Below, in pieces: positions 9,838-18,519 of a stretch of DNA of 64,000 nucleotides. How positions within the stretch are numbered: position 1 is the first letter of the stretch; every line of letters begins with the position of its first letter. The stretch is from contig OZ251461.1 in NCBI GenBank assembly GCA_965242575.1, positions 2,666,001-2,730,000 of the forward strand, in the 5' to 3' direction. Made by a program: the position numbers and the translations under genes. The notes beneath the pieces are model-generated. The model was given only the letters and a program-made list of their open reading frames with translations, made no database searches and was not told the origin of the DNA. Source of the stretch: JANQOH01 sp965242575. Lineage in GTDB: Bacteria; Pseudomonadota; Alphaproteobacteria; UBA7887.

Positions 9838-11492
9838 GGCGCGACTCCGAAGGCGCGGCATATGGCGTCCAGCTTCTCCGTAACCTCCGGGTGGATTTCC
9901 TCCGGGCGCATCGCCGCGGCGATCTCGTGGTAGCGGGTGTAGGGCAGGCCGTGCAGGCCCGCCGCCTCCAGCAGCGGCGGCAGGAGCAGCATGCGCGCCT
10001 TGGTTTCGTCCAGGTACGCATGGTCGCCGAGCGGCGCGCGGACGACGGCCGGCGGGAATTCGTCGCGCCACCGGGCGAGCATGTCCTCAATATGCGGTCC
10101 GGCGGCGGCGCCGACCGTGTTCTCGACGAAGCGGGCGAGCGCGTCCGGATGCAGCAGGTAACTCTCGATCTCGTAACGCCGCCAGCGCAGGCGTTGCAAG
10201 CCCTCGCCCGTTATTGCGGTATCCGCGATCTCTTCCCGCGCGTCGCCGTCGAGGAGCATGAGGCCGGGCAGATCGCCGCGCGCGAGCCGCAAGGCCTCGA
10301 AATGCTCCCGCGCCTTGGCGCCGCCGCTTCCGCGTCCCTCCCGCCGCGTCTGGAAGACGGCGGCCTTCCACATGATTTCGGTCGCCAGCAGCTTGTCGGC
10401 GCGGTGGCCGAGCCGTGCGGCCCAGGCGCGCAGAATCGCCATATCGGTGTAGTCCTCGACATAGAGGACGCCGCGCGCGCCCATCGCCTGCATGAGGTCC
10501 GCATTGCTCAACACGCGGAGCGACGAGATGAGCCGGTTGCGCTCCGCGTCGTCGGCCGCCATGCGCGGGCGGTCCAGCAGAATGCACAATTCGCGCGGCT
10601 CGACGCTGTTTATCACCGCTTCCGAATGGGTCGCGGCGATCAGTTGGGACCCGCTCCGCGCGGCGGCGCTCCGCAGCTCGTGGTAGATCGCGTCTTGCAG
10701 GATGACGTGCAGGTGCGCGTCCGGCTCGTCGAGGAGCAGCGTCGCGCCCCGCCGCGTATCGAGGAAGGCGAGCAGCATGAGGACCTGCTGGAAACCGCTT
10801 CCGGCGCTCGCGATATCCAGGCGCGGGCCGTCCCGTCTTTCCCGATATTCCGCGAGAATATGCGCGCCTTCGTCGTCCGGCGGCAGAAGTTCGTAGCCGA
10901 AGAGATTGTCGATGGAGGCGTGAAGCGCGTCCCACGCGGCCTCATCGCGGTTCGCTTCCGCGAGCAGGTTGCGCAGAACCTCGCCGGGGCGGCCGAGCGC
11001 CAGCAGCTGTTCGATCTTCGGCCGCTGGTAGAGCGGCTCGTCGGTCCCGACGCCCGTCATCGGGGGAACGAACACCGTTCCGGGATCCAGATCGCGCAGA
11101 AGATCGGCCGACGCGCCCACATCCGGTCGCACGCTGACTTGCTCCGTGCTGTCGCGCCGGAACTCCATCGTCACCCGCCAGCCCGCGTTGTGCCGGACTT
11201 CGATCTCGATCCGCCGCCGATGCATGAGATCGGTCCAGAGCAGATCGAAACTTCGCAGCGGAACGGAGACGAATTTCTGACGCGACACCGGAGCCCAGGC
11301 GTAACCTCCCCGGCGCGAATTGAAGTCGTTGCGCGCGCGCCAGCTCCGCAGCGCCAAGCCCCAGGTCGCTATCGCCTGGAGCAGCGTCGTCTTGCCGGTG
11401 TTGTTGGGCCCGGCCAGCACGATATGGCCGGGAATGGAGAACTCCACGTCGGCGAAGCGCTTGAAGCCGCGCATACGGACTGCGCGGATCAT
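9834..11492 (-). CDS. OLD-like AAA/ABC ATPase with TOPRIM-like C-terminal region
   Basis: 552 residues. An ABC-type ATPase head has Walker A GPNNTGKTT (28-36), signature SAGSGFQQ (229-236), Walker B TLLLDEPDAHLH (251-262) and switch ATHSEA. This is the arrangement of AAA_15/AAA_21 and OLD-family ATPases. After it comes a TOPRIM-like region with GVLYVEDYTD (341-350) and LMLLDGDAREE (411-421), giving the Glu and Asp residues expected of OLD nucleases. It lies between the methyltransferase and restriction genes and shares GTGA with the latter, so it is very likely a third component of this restriction locus. Its exact task, such as a regulator or second nuclease, is unknown. Confidence 0.75.
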   Translation of the reverse strand: MIRAVRMRGFKRFADVEFSIPGHIVLAGPNNTGKTTLLQAIATWGLALRSWRARNDFNSRRGGYAWAPVSRQKFVSVPLRSFDLLWTDLMHRRRIEIEVRHNAGWRVTMEFRRDSTEQVSVRPDVGASADLLRDLDPGTVFVPPMTGVGTDEPLYQRPKIEQLLALGRPGEVLRNLLAEANRDEAAWDALHASIDNLFGYELLPPDDEGAHILAEYRERRDGPRLDIASAGSGFQQVLMLLAFLDTRRGATLLLDEPDAHLHVILQDAIYHELRSAAARSGSQLIAATHSEAVINSVEPRELCILLDRPRMAADDAERNRLISSLRVLSNADLMQAMGARGVLYVEDYTDMAILRAWAARLGHRADKLLATEIMWKAAVFQTRREGRGSGGAKAREHFEALRLARGDLPGLMLLDGDAREEIADTAITGEGLQRLRWRRYEIESYLLHPDALARFVENTVGAAAGPHIEDMLARWRDEFPPAVVRAPLGDHAYLDETKARMLLLPPLLEAAGLHGLPYTRYHEIAAAMRPEEIHPEVTEKLDAICRAFGVAP

Positions 11493-11554
11493 GCCGGCCC
11501 GGCCCGGTATCGACTTCCCCCATTGGTCAAGGGCTTATTTTCGTTTCTCTTCCT

Positions 11555-11639
11555 GTCATTCTCGTGAAGGCGGGAATCTCTATCGAACGGCGCAACATCG
11601 CGCCAGGTCGATCCAGGTTCCCGCCTTCGCGGGAACGAC
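11555..11639. repeat. REP-like inverted repeat
   Basis: Two arms face each other: GTCATTCTCGTGAAGGCGGG from 11555 and the inverted GTTCCCGCCTTCGCGGGAAC ending near 11636, separated by about 40 bases. Each arm holds the GAAGGCGGGAA core common in proteobacterial repetitive extragenic sequences. The element fills the gap between the methyltransferase and ATPase genes and may act as an attenuator or processing site. Confidence 0.65.
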
Positions 11640-11658
11640 GAAAAGTGGGCGCGCGCCG

Positions 11659-14391
11659 TCATCCCTCCGCCTCCGACAGCGGTTTTACGACCATCAGTTC
11701 GTTGCCGCGGTCGTCGATGGCCTTGACCGCGACCCGCGCGTGGGCGCCGGCGCGGAACGGGGCGCTGACCGTGCCCGCAAGACGCTCCCAAACGCCCTCG
11801 TCGAACGCGCCGCGGAGCGAACGCTTGAGGTCGCTCCAGGCCGAAGTGCGCGGAAAGAACGCCTGGCGGACGTGGAAACACAGGCCGTCGTAATCGGTGT
11901 CGAGGAACCACGCCGGGACGTCGGAGCCCGCGCGATGGTCGGAGTCCATCTCCACCGGGTCGAAGACGTCGAGGCCGAGGAGCGTGACGCGGTATTCGTC
12001 CTCCCCCGCCTTCTCGAGCCGCGCGTCGGGCAGGCCGCAGACGGAGAAGATCTGGCTCGACCGCATGTTGCGGAGCAGGTCGCCCATCGCCAGGTCCATG
12101 GTCGCCGAAACCCAGGTCGCGGGGACGCCGCACGCCGCCTCGCAATCCTCCACCAGCGCCCGCGCCTCGGGCTCGATGGCGAAGCCGATGACGTAGAGGC
12201 GCGCGTAGCCCTTGGCGTAGGCCTCGCGCGCCGCCTCGAAGACCGGGGTTTGCGCGACCGCGCCGTTCTCCGGGCCGAAGACGACGGCGACCGTCCGCTC
12301 CTCCCCGCCGTCCTCGCGCGCCTCGGCGGACAGCGCCAGCGTTCGCGCCGGGCGGCGGACATGGGTCAGCCGGACCTTCCGCCCGCCGCCCAGGCCGATG
12401 ACCGGCGAACGCCGCAGCACGTCGATCATCCGCTCCACGTGACTACCGTCCGATTCGGAGCCGCCGTCCGATTCGGGGACCGCCGGACTCCCTTCCCCGT
12501 CCTCCCAATCGGCGGGCGCGGGGATGGTCGCCTCGACGCAGAACGGGCCGCTCACCCGGGTTACGTCCGGGTCCTTTTCGGGGCGGTCGAAAAGCACCTC
12601 CTCCTTCGCCGGCTCGGCGTTGGCGATCGATTCGAGCGTGACGTGGGGGGCGATCCCGCCGATCTCCTCGCCCCTGGCGTTTTGGCGGCGGAGATATTCG
12701 AAGCCGCCGGCGGGGCCGCGCTCCGGCTCCTTCAAACGGTAAAAGTCGAACGCGCTCGTAAGCAGGCGTTGCCGCGCCAGCGCCAGGGGCACGCGCGCGG
12801 TGTCGCAGGTAATCCAGCGCCGCCCCCATTTCTCGGCGCACAAGGCGGTCGTCCCGGAACCGCAGGTGGGGTCGAACACCAGGTCGCCCGGGTCGGTGGT
12901 CATCAGCAGGCACCGCTCGACGACCTTGGGGTTGGTCTGGACGACGTAGAGCTTCTCGTCGGTGAAGCTCCCGGTCAGCGTGTCGGTCCAGATGTTGCCG
13001 CGCTCCTTGTAGGGGAAGTCCGACGCGAACCGCCGATACTGGATACTGTTGGCGGCGACGTGGATCCGCCCCGCCGCGGCGAGGCGCTCGAGCCCTTCGG
13101 GGTAGCGCGCCTTCCAATGCGAGTTCGGGCCGGGCTTATAGGTCTTGCCCGCGAATGCGAAGGGCTGCGGTTTTCCGGCCGCGCCCTGTCCCTGGAGATC
13201 GCCCGGCTTGTAAAGACGCGCGCCTTCGGGAAGGGGCGCCTCGCCGCGCCGCTCCGCCGCGCTCACCCCGCGATAGCGCCCGTCGGGCAGCAGGACCCAC
13301 CGCGCATTGCCCTCGCCCAGGACCGGCGGCTGCTCCTCGAACGTCTTGCGGACCTTCAGCCGCTCGGGGTCCTTCGCATACCAGAGCAGGAAGTCGCCGA
13401 GCGTCGCCAGCGTTTTCGTCTGGAACCCCGAAGTGGTCTGGAAGGCGATTTGCGAAACGAAGCATTCCGCGCCGAACACCTCGTCCATGACCTCGCGGAC
13501 GTGGTGCAAATTGGTGTCGGACATCTGGACGAAGATGCTGCCCGAGGGATGCAGCAGGTCCCGCGCCAGCAACAGCCGGTCGCGGAGATAGGTGAGGAAG
13601 GAATGAACCCCCAGCTCCCACGTGTCGCGGTAGGCTTGCACCGTCTCGGGCTCGCGGACCATGTCGTCGTCGGAGCCGTGGGTCACGTCGCGCTTGCGGA
13701 CGAAGGGCTGGAAGTTGGAGCCGAACTTCACCCCGTAGGGCGGGTCCATGTAGATCGCCTGCACCTGCCCGCCCAGGCCCTCGTAGCCGGCCAGCGAGTT
13801 CATGACGACGAGCGAATCGCCGAGGATCAACCGGTTCGTCCACCCGTCGCGGTGTTCGTAGGCCTTGAGCACCCGGTCGCGGATCGGCAGATCGCTCTCG
13901 CCGAACAGGTCGAGCGAGTCCGCCGGCGCGGCGGCGGCGCGCCCCTTCAGCGTGTCGAGGATCGCCGCGGTCGACAGCCGTTCGTGGACGAACAGCGGCA
14001 GGGTCGGGACGTCGAACGACAGGCGCTCGGCCTTCCCCGCCCAGTCGAGGAAGGGTTCGGAGAGCGCCGCCAGCGCCTCCGCCTCGCCGCGCGCGGCGGC
14101 GAGCTCCGCCCGCGCCCCGGCGAGGTCGCCATCGCTGGACTCGAGGAGGGCGGAGATCGTGTCGATGCGGTCCCGCAGCGCGGCGAGTTTCGCCTCCGCC
14201 TCCTCGCGCCGGGGGTTGCCGCCGTCCCAGTCGAGCGCCGGGGAGAGCGAGGAATCGTAGCGGTAGCGCGCCGGCGGCTTCGTCTTGCGGAATTGCGATT
14301 GCGTCCCGACGTCGGGGCGGAGCAGCGCGCGCGCCTCGGGGTGCGCGTAGCTTTCGGCCGTTCGCGCGGCGGCTTTCTTCGTCCCCGGCAT
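11659..14391 (-). CDS. Site-specific DNA methyltransferase (type III Mod-like)
   Basis: A 910-residue adenine/cytosine-N4 type DNA methyltransferase. The catalytic motif is IYMDPPYGVKF near residue 215 and the AdoMet-binding motif FDPTCGSGTTALCAEKWG lies near residue 500, the catalytic-before-AdoMet order of beta-class enzymes such as type III Mod. The first 180 residues are helical and likely form a dimerisation or target-recognition part. It is encoded upstream of the OLD-like ATPase and Res genes on the same strand, so it should protect host DNA from that nuclease. The ATG at 14389-14391 gives the lysine-rich start MPGTKKAAARTAESYAH. The frame is intact over its full length. The target site cannot be predicted. 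Confidence 0.88.
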   Translation of the reverse strand: MPGTKKAAARTAESYAHPEARALLRPDVGTQSQFRKTKPPARYRYDSSLSPALDWDGGNPRREEAEAKLAALRDRIDTISALLESSDGDLAGARAELAAARGEAEALAALSEPFLDWAGKAERLSFDVPTLPLFVHERLSTAAILDTLKGRAAAAPADSLDLFGESDLPIRDRVLKAYEHRDGWTNRLILGDSLVVMNSLAGYEGLGGQVQAIYMDPPYGVKFGSNFQPFVRKRDVTHGSDDDMVREPETVQAYRDTWELGVHSFLTYLRDRLLLARDLLHPSGSIFVQMSDTNLHHVREVMDEVFGAECFVSQIAFQTTSGFQTKTLATLGDFLLWYAKDPERLKVRKTFEEQPPVLGEGNARWVLLPDGRYRGVSAAERRGEAPLPEGARLYKPGDLQGQGAAGKPQPFAFAGKTYKPGPNSHWKARYPEGLERLAAAGRIHVAANSIQYRRFASDFPYKERGNIWTDTLTGSFTDEKLYVVQTNPKVVERCLLMTTDPGDLVFDPTCGSGTTALCAEKWGRRWITCDTARVPLALARQRLLTSAFDFYRLKEPERGPAGGFEYLRRQNARGEEIGGIAPHVTLESIANAEPAKEEVLFDRPEKDPDVTRVSGPFCVEATIPAPADWEDGEGSPAVPESDGGSESDGSHVERMIDVLRRSPVIGLGGGRKVRLTHVRRPARTLALSAEAREDGGEERTVAVVFGPENGAVAQTPVFEAAREAYAKGYARLYVIGFAIEPEARALVEDCEAACGVPATWVSATMDLAMGDLLRNMRSSQIFSVCGLPDARLEKAGEDEYRVTLLGLDVFDPVEMDSDHRAGSDVPAWFLDTDYDGLCFHVRQAFFPRTSAWSDLKRSLRGAFDEGVWERLAGTVSAPFRAGAHARVAVKAIDDRGNELMVVKPLSEAEG

Positions 14392-14422
14392 CGGCGGCGT
14401 CGCGAGTCGCGCCTGCGCCGGG

Positions 14423-14719
14423 CTACCGGAACATCCCGAGGAGAGCGGCGATGGACATGAGCCCGGTCATGACGGCGACAACGCCCATGCCCTGTATCCA
14501 CAGCGCGCGGTACAGATCGGCGCGCAGGACCGCGATGCTCGCGTCGACATGGGCGCGAAGGACGTCGAGGTCGGCCTTCGTCGCCAGCCCGCCGCGGCCG
14601 GCGGCCGCGGCGCGGCGGATGGCGGCGGCGATGGCCTCGGCCTGGCGGTTCTCGACCCCGGCCTCGCGCAGCTCCTGGCTCACCGCGAGCGCGTCGAACG
14701 CGATGTCGTCCATGTCCAT
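14423..14719 (-). CDS. Small DUF1640-like coiled-coil/membrane protein (copy 1)
   Basis: 98 residues starting MDMDDIAFDALAVSQELREA. The N-terminal part, with AFDAL...L.EAGVE..QAEAI, resembles the DUF1640/CCDC90 family. A short predicted coiled coil follows (KADLDVLRAHVDAS). A single hydrophobic helix ends the protein (GVVAVMTGLMSIAALLGMF). It is a tandem paralogue of the gene at 14956-15306; the first 40 residues are almost identical. It lies 31 bases upstream of the methyltransferase gene on the same strand and could share its transcript. Family members are inner-membrane proteins of unknown function. Confidence 0.65.
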   Translation of the reverse strand: MDMDDIAFDALAVSQELREAGVENRQAEAIAAAIRRAAAAGRGGLATKADLDVLRAHVDASIAVLRADLYRALWIQGMGVVAVMTGLMSIAALLGMFR

Positions 14720-14772
14720 ACGTCCAGCATACGCCGCTCGCGCCGCCGGCGCAAGCGGCGCGGCGTTCGCGC

Positions 14773-14943
14773 AGCAATTCCCGTTATGGGGAATCTCGCC
14801 GCTCCACAGCGGCTGGCGTCCCTGAAACCGCCGGCGTCTGCCGGCAATTTCCGCTCCGGAGGTCGCGGACGCGGGCCGGCGAGACGCCGGCGGTCCCAGG
14901 AAAGGCGGATCCGGACCGCGCCCCTTCCATAATGAGAATTGCT
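14773..14943. mobile_element. MITE-like element with terminal inverted repeats
   Basis: The left end AGCAATTCCCGTTATGG (from 14773) is an imperfect inverted copy of the right end CCATAATGAGAATTGCT (14927-14943). The 171 bases between carry no gene but contain GACGCCGGCGGTCCCAGG, which recurs near 22920 and 27395. The element sits between two duplicated small genes. No obvious target duplication is seen and no transposase is present. Confidence 0.55.
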
Positions 14944-14955
14944 GGCGCCCGCGGG

Positions 14956-15306
14956 CTACCCGAACATCCCGAGGATGGCGGCGATGGACACGAGCCCGGT
15001 CATGACGGCGACGACGCCTGCGCCCTGTATCCACAGAGCGCAGTAGATGCGGGCCTCCGAGGCGGCGATGTCGGCGCGGAGGCCGGCGAGGCCGGAGTTG
15101 AGGTCGGAGCGCATCGAGGCAAGTCCGGCGTCGACGCGCGCGCCGAGTACGTCGAGGCCGGCCTTCGTCGCCAGTCCTTCGCGGCCGGCGGCCGCGGCGC
15201 GGCGGATGGCGGCGGCGATGGCCTCGGCCTGGCGATTCTCGACCCCGGCCTCGCGCAGCTCCTGGCTGGCCGCGAGCGCGTCGAACGCGATGTCGTCCAT
15301 GTCCAT
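14956..15306 (-). CDS. Small DUF1640-like coiled-coil/membrane protein (copy 2)
   Basis: 116 residues starting MDMDDIAFDALAASQELREA; a paralogue of the gene at 14423-14719. It differs mainly by an insertion in the coiled-coil part (DAGLASMRSDLNSGLAGLRA), which adds about two heptads, before the shared C-terminal helix GVVAVMTGLVSIAAILGMF. The start ATG at 15304-15306 matches the paralogue. The very long frame that continues upstream on this strand to 20034 is antisense to dgt-argS-nagZ and is not real. The high identity points to a recent tandem duplication. Function is unknown. Confidence 0.65.
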   Translation of the reverse strand: MDMDDIAFDALAASQELREAGVENRQAEAIAAAIRRAAAAGREGLATKAGLDVLGARVDAGLASMRSDLNSGLAGLRADIAASEARIYCALWIQGAGVVAVMTGLVSIAAILGMFG

Positions 15307-15594
15307 ACGTCCAGCATACGCCGCCCGCGCCGCCGGCGCAAGAGGCGCGGGCGGCGCGCCGGGAGGCGTCGGCGCCGTCGGCGCCGGACCAGGCGGCGGC
15401 GCGGAAGCCGCGCCCTCGCGCCGCCCGCCAACCTCGTGTTCCTGCGCCCGCCGCCCCGTAGCCTCGGCCTCGCCAACCGGATGTTCGCAGCAGCAGCCGT
15501 GGACCGGGAAACCCCGGAACCCGTTCGCGCCGCGCCCCGGAACCGGGCGGCGAGAGCGTTGAACGCGGGGCGGGGCGGGGCTATGGTCGCACCC

Positions 15595-16758
15595 ATGATC
15601 CCCGCCGCCCCGGCGCGCTACGCGACGCGGCCGGAGCGCAGCCGCGGCAGGCTGCATCCGGAGCCGGAAAGCCCTACCCGCAGCGTCTTCCAGCGCGACC
15701 GCGACCGGATCGTCCATTCGGCCGCCTTCCGCCGCCTCGAATACAAGACCCAGGTCTTCGTCCACCACGAGGGCGACCACTACCGCACGCGGCTGACCCA
15801 CAGCCTGGAGGTGGCGCAGATCGCGCGGTCGGTCTCGCGCGAACTCGGCCTCGACGAGGACCTGGCGGAAGCGGTGGCGCTGGCGCACGACCTGGGCCAC
15901 ACCCCCTTCGGCCACGCCGGCGGCGACGCGCTGGACGCGGCGATGGCGCCTTTCGGCGGCTTCGACCACAACGCCCAGGCGCTCCGCGTGCTGACCGATT
16001 TCGAACGCCGCTACGCCGCCTTCGACGGCCTCAACCTGACGTGGGAGACGCTGGAGGGAGTCGCCAAGCACAACGGCCCCATCGACCCGGACGCCGCCCC
16101 CGCCGCGCTCGCCGCCTACAACCGCCGCCACGACCTGGAGCTCGGCGGCTGGCCCGGCCCGGAGGCGCAGGCGGCAGCGCATGCCGACGACATCGCCTGG
16201 TGCAACCACGACATCGACGACGCCCTGCGCGCCGGACTGTTCGACACCGACGCGCTGGCCGCGGCGCCGCTCGCCGGCCCCATCGCCGCCGAGGTCGCCG
16301 CGCGCCACCCCGGAATCGCGCGCGGGCGGCTGGCGCACGAGGTCGTCCGCCGCCTGATCGACGCCATGGTCGTCGACCTGGTCGGCGAAACGCGGGCCCG
16401 GGCGCGCCGCCTCGCGCCCCGGGACGCCGCCGCCGTGCGCGCGCTCGGCGCGCCGCTGGCCGGCTTCTCCGCCGCGATGCGCCGGGACATGGCGGAGCTC
16501 AAGGCGTTCCTCCGCGCGCGCGTCTATCGCCACCCCCGCGTCAACCGCATGGGGCGCGAGGCGCGCCGCACCGTCCGCGACCTGTTCGGGCTGTTCCTCG
16601 CCGAGCCCGGGCGCCTGCCGCGCGGCCGGGCCGACGGCGCCGCGCCCGGCTCCGCCGCCGCCGCCCGCGCCGCCGCCGACTACATCGCCGGAATGACCGA
16701 CCGCTTCGCGTTGACGGAGCACGCGCGGCTGTTCGATAAATCCCCCGGTGTCCAATGA
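15595..16758 (+). CDS. dgt: Deoxyguanosinetriphosphate triphosphohydrolase (dGTPase, HD family)
   Basis: 387 residues. HD-domain phosphohydrolase that splits dGTP to deoxyguanosine and triphosphate, helping balance dNTP pools. Metal-binding motifs are THSLEVAQIARSV (His near 69) and LAHDLGHTPFGHAGG (HD pair near 98-99), with RDRDRIVHSAAFRRLEYKTQ as the family N-terminal signature. The ATG at 15595 is preferred over one at 15583 because the family begins close to a proline-rich start like MIPAAPARYATRPERSRG. It lies 13 bases upstream of argS, as in many Alphaproteobacteria. Upstream in-frame sequence back to 14932 is antisense to a paralogue gene and not coding. Confidence 0.9.
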   Translation: MIPAAPARYATRPERSRGRLHPEPESPTRSVFQRDRDRIVHSAAFRRLEYKTQVFVHHEGDHYRTRLTHSLEVAQIARSVSRELGLDEDLAEAVALAHDLGHTPFGHAGGDALDAAMAPFGGFDHNAQALRVLTDFERRYAAFDGLNLTWETLEGVAKHNGPIDPDAAPAALAAYNRRHDLELGGWPGPEAQAAAHADDIAWCNHDIDDALRAGLFDTDALAAAPLAGPIAAEVAARHPGIARGRLAHEVVRRLIDAMVVDLVGETRARARRLAPRDAAAVRALGAPLAGFSAAMRRDMAELKAFLRARVYRHPRVNRMGREARRTVRDLFGLFLAEPGRLPRGRADGAAPGSAAAARAAADYIAGMTDRFALTEHARLFDKSPGVQ

Positions 16759-16771
16759 CCTTTTCTCCCCG

Positions 16772-18519
16772 ATGAACGTCTTCGCCGAATACCGGCGCCG
16801 GATCGTGGAGGCGCTGGCGGAGCTGGCGGCCGACGGCGGCCTGCCGCCGGAGCCGGACCCGGGCGCGTCACGGTCGCGCCGCCGCGCGACCCCGCCCATG
16901 GCGACCTGTCGACCAACGCCGCGCTGGCGCTGGCGGGGCAGGCGCGCCGCAAGCCGCGCGAACTCGCCCCGGCCATCGCCGCCGCGCTCGCCGGACTGCC
17001 GGGGGTGGAGCGCGCCGAGGTCGCCGGGCCGGGCTTCGTCAACCTGACCCTGGGCGCCCCGGTGTGGGCGCGCGCGGTCGCGGCGGCGGCGGCGGCGGGC
17101 GCGGATTTCGGCCGCTCCGAACTCGGCGCGGGGCGGAAGGTCAACGTCGAATACGTCTCCGCCAACCCCACCGGGCCGATGCATGTCGGCCATGCGCGCG
17201 GCGCGGTGTTCGGCGACGCCCTCGCCAACCTGCTCGCATTCACCGGCCACGCCGTGACCCGCGAGTATTACGTCAACGACGCCGGGGCGCAGGTCGACGC
17301 GCTGGCGCGCTCGGTCCGCCTCCGCTACCGCGAGGCGCTGGGCGAGGATATCGGCGCGTTTCCGCCGGAGCTGTACCCCGGCGATTACCTCGAGCCGGTG
17401 GGGCGGGCGCTGGCGGAGCGCGACGGCGCGCGCTGGCGCGGCGCCGCCGAGGCGGACTGGCTCCCGGCCTGCCGCGAGGCGGCGCTCGACGCCATGACGG
17501 CGGCGATCCGGGGCGATCTCGCCGCGCTCGGCGTCCGCATGGACCGCTTCTCCTCCGAACGCGCGCTGATCGCCGATGGCGCGGTCGACTCGGCGCTCGC
17601 ATGGCTCGCCGAGCGCGACCTCGTCTATACCGGCGCGCTCGACCCGCCGCGCGGCAAGCCGCCGGACGATTGGGAGCCCCGGCCGCAAACGCTGTTCCGG
17701 GCGACCCGATTCGGCGACGACGTCGACCGCCCGCTGCGCAAGTCCGACGGCGCGTGGACCTATTTCGCCTCCGACATCGCCTACCACCGCGACAAGTTCC
17801 GCCGCGGCTTCGCCGACATGATCGACGTCTGGGGCGCCGACCACGGCGGCTACGTCAAGCGCATGAAGGCGGCGGTGGCCGCGGTGACCGGAGGCGCCGG
17901 CCGGCTCGACGTCAAGCTCTGCCGCCTCGTCAACCTGATGGACGACGGCAAGCCGGTGAAGATGTCCAAGCGCGCCGGCGCCTTCGTGAGCCTGCGCGAC
18001 GTCGTCGACGCGGTCGGCAAGGACGCGGTGCGCTTCATCATGCTGACGCGGCGCAACGACGCGCCGCTCGACTTCGACTTCGCCCGCGTGACCGAGAAGT
18101 CGCGCGACAACCCGGTGTTCTACGTGCAATACGCGCATGCGCGCATGCGCTCGGCGCAGCGCCGCGCCGCCGAGGAGGGCGTCGGGGGACCGGGCGCGCC
18201 GGCGGCGCCCGCCGAACTGGAGCGCCTGGACTCGCCGGAGGAGCGCGCGCTGATGCGCCTCGTCGCCGGCTGGCCGCGCCGCGTCGAGGAGGCCGCGCTG
18301 GCGCACGAGCCGCACCGCATCGCCTTCGCCCTGCACGACGCGGCGGCCGCGTTCCACGCGCTGTGGAGCCGCGGCAACGAGGACGCGGCGCTGCGGTTCG
18401 TCGCGCCCGGCGACCCGGCGCTGTCGCGCGCCCGCCTGACGCTGGTCGAGGCGGCGCGCAACGTCATCGCGGCCGGCCTCGCCGTCATGGGCGTCGCGCC
18501 GGCGGAGGAAATGCGGTGA
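16772..18519 (+). CDS. argS: Arginyl-tRNA synthetase, interrupted by an apparent one-base frameshift
   Basis: Class I synthetase that charges tRNA-Arg. The N-terminal part opens at ATG 16772 with MNVFAEYRRRIVEALAELA and runs in one frame to about 16860. The family then continues in the frame one base back, with RVTVAPPRDPAHGDLSTNAA, through to the stop at 18519. Both parts match ArgS, so one C or G appears lost within GACCCGGGCGCG. Catalytic motifs are intact: NPTGPMHVGHARGA (HIGH-type) and KMSKRAGAF (KMSKS-type). It is essential and single here, so a sequencing or assembly slip is the simplest cause; true inactivation or programmed shifting cannot be excluded. The stop overlaps the SPOR gene start. 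Confidence 0.85.

Noticed and set aside
16840..16875. Programmed ribosomal frameshift in argS
   Set aside because: No slippery heptamer or strong stimulator is evident, and argS is not known for it; a missing base is simpler.
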